From assembly GCF_002952775.1 (NCBI RefSeq), contig NZ_CP025066.1, forward strand, positions 1,302,001 through 1,366,000: a stretch of DNA of 64,000 bases, read 5' to 3'. Made by a program: the position numbers and the translations under genes. Numbering within the stretch: the first letter of the stretch is position 1; each line of letters begins with the position of its first letter. Below are positions 59,424 to 64,000 of the stretch, piece after piece. The notes under the pieces are model-generated. The model had not been told where the DNA came from. It made no database searches and saw nothing but the letters and a program-made list of their open reading frames with translations. The DNA comes from Halalkaliarchaeum desulfuricum (GTDB lineage: Archaea; Halobacteriota; Halobacteria; Halobacteriales; Haloferacaceae).

Positions 59424-61234
59424 TGCCCGTCGTCGACGTCGACCCCGACGAGCTGCGGACCCTCACGGGACACGACGAAAAAAGCGACGACGAGCTGAAG
59501 CGGGACCTGTTCGACCTGGGCCTGGAGTTTGAAGGCGAAACCGAAGGCGGGGAGTTTCAGCTGGAGTTCGCGCCCGACCGCCTCGACCGTCTCTCAGTAG
59601 AGGGTGTCGCCCGATCGCTTCGGTACCAGTACGGCGACGACCGCGGCGTGCACGTGCCCGACACCAACGACGCAGACTGGACGATCGAGGTCGAGACGTC
59701 GACACCCGACCAGCGTCCCTACGTCACCGGGGCGGTCGTCCGTGGCGTCGACCTCGACGACGACGCGCTCGATTCGCTCATCCAGCTGCAAGAGAAGCTC
59801 CACGCCACGATGGGCCGCAAGCGGGCGAAGGGCGCGATCGGGATCCACGACCTGGCGATGCTGAAAGGCGCACCGCAACGGGAGGGGGCGAGTCAGTCGA
59901 TCACCTACCGGGGCGTCGACCCCGACGGCGACACGTTCGTCCCCCTCGACTTCGATGCCGAAGTCACCCCCGGTGAGGTGATCGAAGAACACCCGACCGG
60001 CCGGGAGTACGCGGATCTCGTCGCCGACTACGACCGGATGCCTGCCATCTACGACGAGCTCGGGCTGTTCTCGTTCCCGCCGGTGATCAACGGTCGCCGG
60101 ACCGAGGTGAGCACCGACTCCAGGGAGCTGTTCGTCGAGATGACCGGCACCGACCAGTGGACGATCGACCACATGCTCAACATCGTCTGTTACGCGCTGT
60201 CGGCGCGGGGGGCGACGATCGAGGACGTCGAGGTGCGGTACGCCGAGGACGCCCCCGATCACGCCGTCCCAGCGGAGGGGCGGGAACTCCTCCGCCCGGA
60301 CTTCAGCGTCGACACGAAGTCGGTCACCCACGACCGCATCGAGACGGTGCTGGGTGTCGAGTTCGAGCCCGAGGAGGTGGTGGACCTGTTCGAACGGTCC
60401 GGCCTGGATGCGACCTACACCCTCGGCGAGTCGGTTACCTACGAGGTGGAGATCCCGCCGTACCGGGTCGACGTGCTCCACCCGCTGGACCTCGTCGACG
60501 ACGTCGGACGGGCGTACGGCTTCAACGATCTGGAGCCGCAGTACCCCGACGTCGCGACGGTGGGCGGTCGACACGACCGCGCCCGGCTCGAGGACGCCGT
60601 CCGGACGCAGCTGGTCGGGCTCGGCTTCGAGGACATGCTGAATTTCCACATGATCTCGGGGGTGGAGAACTACGACCGAATGCGAATCGAGCCCGGTACC
60701 GGGGACGACGGCGAGGCTACGGCTGTTGGCGAGAGCGAAGGCGACGGCGACGACGGGACCTGCGATCCCGTCTTCGGCGCCGGCAAGCCCGTCACCATCA
60801 CCGAGCCGTACAGCGAGGACTACACGCAGCTGCGGACATGGGCGCTCCCGTCGCTGGTGATGGTACTGGAGAACAACACCCACCGGTCGTATCCCCAGGA
60901 CCTCGCCGAGGTCGGCTTCGTCGCCGAGTACGACGAAAGGGAAAACACCTACGTGGCCGAGAGCCACCACGTCGCCGGCGTGCTCGCGCGCCACGACGCC
61001 ACCTACGAGGACGCGAAGAGTCGCCTCGCAGCACTCACACGCGACTTCGGCGTCGACCTCGAGACGACCCCGACGGAACATCCGACGTTCATTCCGGGGC
61101 GGGCGGCGTCGGTCGTGATCGACGGCGAGAGCGTGGGCGTGATCGGGGAGCTACACCCGGAGGTACTGGTCGAACACGACCTCGAACTCCCGGTTGCCGC
61201 CTTCGAGTTCGACCTCGACGCGCTGCGGAGCTGA
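59423..61234 (+). CDS. pheT: Phenylalanyl-tRNA synthetase beta subunit
   Basis: The 603-residue archaeal-type beta chain shows LHATMGRKRAKGAIGIHDLA, HPTGREYADLVADYDRMPAI and PPVINGRRTEVSTDSRELFV typical of the B3/B4 domain, and YEVEIPPYRVDVLHPLDLVD of the B5 domain. An acidic, Gly-rich loop near residue 420 (GEATAVGESEGDGDDG) is a haloarchaeal insertion. It is coupled to pheS by a TGATG overlap. Confidence 0.96.
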   Translation: MPVVDVDPDELRTLTGHDEKSDDELKRDLFDLGLEFEGETEGGEFQLEFAPDRLDRLSVEGVARSLRYQYGDDRGVHVPDTNDADWTIEVETSTPDQRPYVTGAVVRGVDLDDDALDSLIQLQEKLHATMGRKRAKGAIGIHDLAMLKGAPQREGASQSITYRGVDPDGDTFVPLDFDAEVTPGEVIEEHPTGREYADLVADYDRMPAIYDELGLFSFPPVINGRRTEVSTDSRELFVEMTGTDQWTIDHMLNIVCYALSARGATIEDVEVRYAEDAPDHAVPAEGRELLRPDFSVDTKSVTHDRIETVLGVEFEPEEVVDLFERSGLDATYTLGESVTYEVEIPPYRVDVLHPLDLVDDVGRAYGFNDLEPQYPDVATVGGRHDRARLEDAVRTQLVGLGFEDMLNFHMISGVENYDRMRIEPGTGDDGEATAVGESEGDGDDGTCDPVFGAGKPVTITEPYSEDYTQLRTWALPSLVMVLENNTHRSYPQDLAEVGFVAEYDERENTYVAESHHVAGVLARHDATYEDAKSRLAALTRDFGVDLETTPTEHPTFIPGRAASVVIDGESVGVIGELHPEVLVEHDLELPVAAFEFDLDALRS

Positions 61235-61270
61235 AGAGCTGGGACACTCCGTTATTCCTTTAAAAGTGGT

Positions 61271-61585
61271 TCACTCCAGCCGCACGGCGGTCCCGTATGC
61301 GAGGATCTCCGCCCCGGTGTCGGCGATGCCGGAGGTCGTGAACCGGACGTTGACGACCGCGTCGGCGCCGAGCTCCTCGGCCTCCTGTTGCATCCGCGAG
61401 AGCGCCTCCTCGCGGGCGTCCGTGAGCAGTTCGGTGTAGCCTTTCATCTCGCCCCCGGCGATGTTGCGGAGGCTCTGCGTGAAGTCGCGGCCGACGTTCC
61501 GGGCGCGGACGGTGTTGCCCCGAACGACGCCGAGTGTTTCCGCGACCTCGCTGCCCGCGATCGAATCGGTGTTGGAGAGCTGCAT
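61271..61585 (-). CDS. YbjQ-family (UPF0145) protein
   Basis: The 104-residue protein has the pentameric family outline: EVAETLGVVRGNTVRARNVG, REEALSRMQQEAEELGADAV and VNVRFTTSGIADTGAEILAY. The family is often called heavy-metal-binding, but its role is unknown. It is divergent from mce. Confidence 0.88.
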   Translation of the reverse strand: MQLSNTDSIAGSEVAETLGVVRGNTVRARNVGRDFTQSLRNIAGGEMKGYTELLTDAREEALSRMQQEAEELGADAVVNVRFTTSGIADTGAEILAYGTAVRLE

Positions 61586-61636
61586 GGACGAAACTCGCCG
61601 GGATGGTACTTAAGCGCTCGCGCCGGGCGAGTCGCG

Positions 61637-61692
61637 CTGCGGCCAGTGGTCTTTTGTGGGCTCTCTGCGGCCAGTGGTCTTTTGAGGGCTCC
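61637..61692. repeat. 28-bp tandem repeat in the mce promoter gap
   Basis: CTGCGGCCAGTGGTCTTTTG plus eight more bases occur at 61637-61664 and 61665-61692, with two differences. GGCCAGTGGTC holds a TGGCC-like half-site. It lies between divergent ybjQ and mce starts. Confidence 0.75.
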
Positions 61693-61708
61693 CTGCGCCC
61701 TCCCGGGC

Positions 61709-62110
61709 ATGGACGTTGGAAACACCGAGTTCGATCACGCCGGGATTGCAACGCGCGAGGCCGACGAACTCGAGACGCTTTTCGGGGACCTGCTGGGGGC
61801 ACCCGTCGCCCACCGGGAACGGTTCGACGGCATGGACGTGATCTTTCTGGATCTGGGGAACGGCTACCTCGAACTGCTGGAGCCCCACGAGGGTGGAACC
61901 ATCGACCGATACCTCGAACGGCACGGGCCGGGGATCCACCACCTCGCGTTCGCGACCGGTGACATCGCAGCCGCGCTCGATACCGCCCGCGAGCTGGGAA
62001 TCGACCTCGTCGACGAGGAGCCGCGTCCCGGCGCGTGGGGTCACGAGGTCGCCTTCCTGCATCCCGGCTCGACGGGCGGCGTTCTCGTCGAGTTCGCGGA
62101 ACACGGCTGA
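61709..62110 (+). CDS. mce: Methylmalonyl-CoA epimerase
   Basis: From ATG at 61709 the protein has 133 residues. It shows the glyoxalase-fold metal sites: EFDHAGIATREADELETLF, YLELLEPHEGG, GIHHLAFATGDIAAALD and HPGSTGGVLVEFAEHG, with His, Glu, His and Glu ligands. It interconverts methylmalonyl-CoA epimers in propionyl-CoA metabolism. Confidence 0.92.
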   Translation: MDVGNTEFDHAGIATREADELETLFGDLLGAPVAHRERFDGMDVIFLDLGNGYLELLEPHEGGTIDRYLERHGPGIHHLAFATGDIAAALDTARELGIDLVDEEPRPGAWGHEVAFLHPGSTGGVLVEFAEHG

Positions 62111-62163
62111 ACGATCCGTCGGTCCGGCCCACTTATAAGGTCGTCCGCAACCCAGCCCGAGAC

Positions 62164-63132
62164 ATGGAGTACACCACCCTGGGCGACACCGGGATGACCG
62201 TCTCGAAGATCTGTCTCGGCTGTATGAGCTTCGGGAGCGGACACGACTGGATGCTCGACCGCGAGGAGAGCCGGGAGCTGATCGAGCGGGCGATCGACCT
62301 CGGAGTGACCTTCTTCGACACCGCGAACGTCTACTCCACCGGCGAAAGCGAGGAGATCCTCGGGGATGTCCTCGCCGACTACGACCGCGACCGGATGGTC
62401 GTCGCGACCAAGGTGTACGGCGAGATGGACGATTCGAACCCCAACTCCGGCGGGCTCTCGCGGAAGACGATCGAACAGGAGCTCGCCGCCTCGCTGGATC
62501 GCCTGGGAATGGACACCGTCGATCTCTACCAGATCCACCGCTTTGACGACGAGACGCCCATCGAGGAGACGCTCCGGGCGCTCGACGACGCCGTCCGGCG
62601 GGGACAGACCCGGTACGTCGGCGCCTCCTCGATGTGGGCCCACCAGTTCGCCGATGCGCTGTACACTAGCGATCGGCTGGGTCTCGAGCGGTTCGCGACG
62701 ATGCAGAACCTCTACAACCTGGTCTACCGGGAGGAAGAACGCGAGATGCTGCCGTTATGCGAGAAGGAGGGCGTCGGGGTGATCCCGTGGAGCCCCGTGG
62801 CGGCGGGGTACCTGGCGCGCCCGTACGAAGAGGACGACGCGACGACCCGGGGCGAACACGAGGCGTCGCTGGAGCGACCCTACCGCGAGGGTGGTGGCGA
62901 GGAGATCAACCGCCGGGTCGCGGAACTGGCCGACGAGAACGGCGTGAAGATGGCCCAGATCGCGCTGGCCTGGCAGTTCCACAAAGACGTCGTCGACGCG
63001 CCGATCGTTGGCACATCGAGCATCGAACACCTGGAAGACGCCGTCGAGGCACTCGATATCGACCTGCGCGACAGCGATATTCAGTACCTGGAGGAGCCCT
63101 ACGAGCCGGTCCCGATCAGCGGTCACGAGTGA
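62164..63132 (+). CDS. Aldo/keto reductase
   Basis: From ATG at 62164 the protein has 322 residues. Landmarks are EYTTLGDTGMTVSKICLGCM, FFDTANVYSTGESEEILGDV (Asp, Tyr), RMVVATKVYGEMDD (Lys), VDLYQIHRFDDETPIEETLR (His) and the NADPH-binding end IVGTSSIEHLEDAVEALDID. The substrate is unknown. Confidence 0.9.
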   Translation: MEYTTLGDTGMTVSKICLGCMSFGSGHDWMLDREESRELIERAIDLGVTFFDTANVYSTGESEEILGDVLADYDRDRMVVATKVYGEMDDSNPNSGGLSRKTIEQELAASLDRLGMDTVDLYQIHRFDDETPIEETLRALDDAVRRGQTRYVGASSMWAHQFADALYTSDRLGLERFATMQNLYNLVYREEEREMLPLCEKEGVGVIPWSPVAAGYLARPYEEDDATTRGEHEASLERPYREGGGEEINRRVAELADENGVKMAQIALAWQFHKDVVDAPIVGTSSIEHLEDAVEALDIDLRDSDIQYLEEPYEPVPISGHE

Positions 63133-63212
63133 CGTCTCCGACTGCCTGTTGCGGTGGACAACTCGCTTCGTTCCCCCCAAGACACTTACTTTCCGATAGC
63201 GCATCGTCGCCT

Positions 63213-63848
63213 ATGAACCGACGGATGGTCCTCGCCGCTTCTGGAGCGGTTCTCGCCGGGGGTGCCGGATGTCTTGAGGACGAGGACCCGGATCAGGATC
63301 CAGATCCGGCAGAAAACGACGCATACGTTCGGCCGGACGACGATCCGGAGACGGTTCCGCCCGAACTCGTGTGTGACGATGACGAGTTCGAGCGTCGGAG
63401 TGGGTGGATCGACGAGGACGATCTCCAGTGGGGCGACCTGACTGACGAAGACGGGGAGGTGGTGTTCGAGCTTCGGACCGATTCCCTCGAGGTCTCTCGG
63501 GGAGAGGACGTGACGTTCACGCTGCGGAACGTGAGCGGCGCACAACAGGAAACCGGAAACATCCACAAGGCCAACTTCGACGTGTATACCGAGGCGGGGT
63601 GGCAGGATCCCCGAGGCTGGCCCGACGGGGTTCCGAAGCCGATCACCGACGAGCTGTGGACGTGGAGCCCCGGGGAGAGCCACGAGGTGACCTTCGAGAT
63701 GACCGAACAGGGAGTCGTCGACGGGGCCTACCACGCACACCACGACGATCTCGTTACGTGTCCCGATCTCCCGCCGGGGCGGTACCGGTTCGCCACCGCG
63801 GCGCCCGACCAGGGCGACGTGGCAGTCGCGTTCGATCTGGTCGAGTAA
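63213..63848 (+). CDS. Lipoprotein of unknown function
   Basis: From ATG at 63213 the 211-residue protein has a short leader NRRMVLAASGAVLAGGAGCL with two Arg and a lipobox Cys. A long acidic spacer (DEDPDQDPDPAE) follows. The mature part is beta-rich, including EVSRGEDVTFTLRNVS and TWSPGESHEVTFEMTEQG. It is probably a surface-bound Ig-like protein. Confidence 0.75.
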   Translation: MNRRMVLAASGAVLAGGAGCLEDEDPDQDPDPAENDAYVRPDDDPETVPPELVCDDDEFERRSGWIDEDDLQWGDLTDEDGEVVFELRTDSLEVSRGEDVTFTLRNVSGAQQETGNIHKANFDVYTEAGWQDPRGWPDGVPKPITDELWTWSPGESHEVTFEMTEQGVVDGAYHAHHDDLVTCPDLPPGRYRFATAAPDQGDVAVAFDLVE

Positions 63849-63903
63849 ACCCGACCGGGCTGCGCCCCTCATTCCGGTATCGACGTCCGGGTCGGAACGG
63901 ACG

Positions 63904-64000
63904 CTACGCCTGGTCCGAATCGGGACCGTCGAGCCACGTCTCGTGGAGGTCACGCCAGACGACATCACCCGGCGCGTCGGGATCCTCCTCGAAAAGGACG
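63904..64000 (-). CDS. C-terminal end of a gene cut by window edge
   Basis: A leftward frame is open from 63999 to a TAG at 63904-63906 and encodes 31 residues ending DLHETWLDGPDSDQA. The composition is haloarchaeal. The family is not visible from this fragment. Confidence 0.45.
   Translation of the reverse strand, partial: VLFEEDPDAPGDVVWRDLHETWLDGPDSDQA

Noticed and set aside
59594-61081. 495-codon leftward frame opposite pheT
   Set aside because: Antisense shadow; pheT motifs are unambiguous.

Overview
This window comes from a haloarchaeon (class Halobacteria). The proteins are very acidic, the DNA is GC-rich, many starts look leaderless with a TATA element about 25 bases upstream, and the chromosomal part carries archaeal genes (replication factor C small subunit with inteins, S19e, PDCD5 family, Orc1/Cdc6, a family B polymerase, a DnaJ-ferredoxin fusion, HTH-10 regulators).

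Bases 1 to about 35683 are the right part of an integrated tailed virus; its left end lies outside the window. A leftward late block (21403 down to 1) encodes a packaging module (HNH nuclease, small and large terminase), portal, MuF-like protein, two beta-propeller virion proteins, protease with scaffold, HK97-type major capsid protein, head-tail connectors, tail tube, tail assembly chaperones with a lambda-type -1 frameshift, tape measure and tail hub. There is no sheath gene, so the virion is probably siphovirus-like. Two near-identical promoter elements (21496 and 12088) head the two halves of the late block. An array of direct repeats lies between the two terminase genes.

From 21.6 to 30.6 kb there is an AT-richer accessory island: a single-chain restriction-modification enzyme, a divergent TATA-binding-protein homologue, a long stretch without a convincing gene, a short zinc ribbon, a short tyrosine recombinase, and an ABC ATPase fused to a DUF4435/TOPRIM domain that resembles a fused PARIS-type or OLD-like defence protein. 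A rightward early operon follows (primase-polymerase-like protein, winged-helix protein, tiny membrane protein, nuclease-like protein, coiled-coil protein). The integrase lies next to a 21-base tRNA 3' end at 35663-35683, read here as the right attachment site.

Bases 35684 to 64000 are host chromosome. A leftward cluster holds a DEDD exonuclease, Orc1/Cdc6, an exonuclease-degenerate family B polymerase, a small conserved protein and a RecA-like protein without a visible Walker A; three transcription units in it share a GGAAACCCGG promoter motif. Then come a DedA protein, a DnaJ-ferredoxin, a group of HTH regulators with a duplicated upstream region, UspA, rps19e, PDCD5, a PP-loop enzyme, hisS, truA, a VapBC pair, rfcS with two different inteins, a phosphodiesterase, a lipoprotein, pheS-pheT behind a candidate Phe-rich leader peptide, and small metabolic genes.

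The most novel-looking points are: the provirus TBP homologue together with the duplicated, unusual late promoters; the paired 41-bp inverted repeats at 16558 and 32491; the terminase-gap repeats; the candidate pheST leader peptide; the polymerase cassette with its shared promoter motif; and the RFC intein that carries NUMOD3-like repeats.
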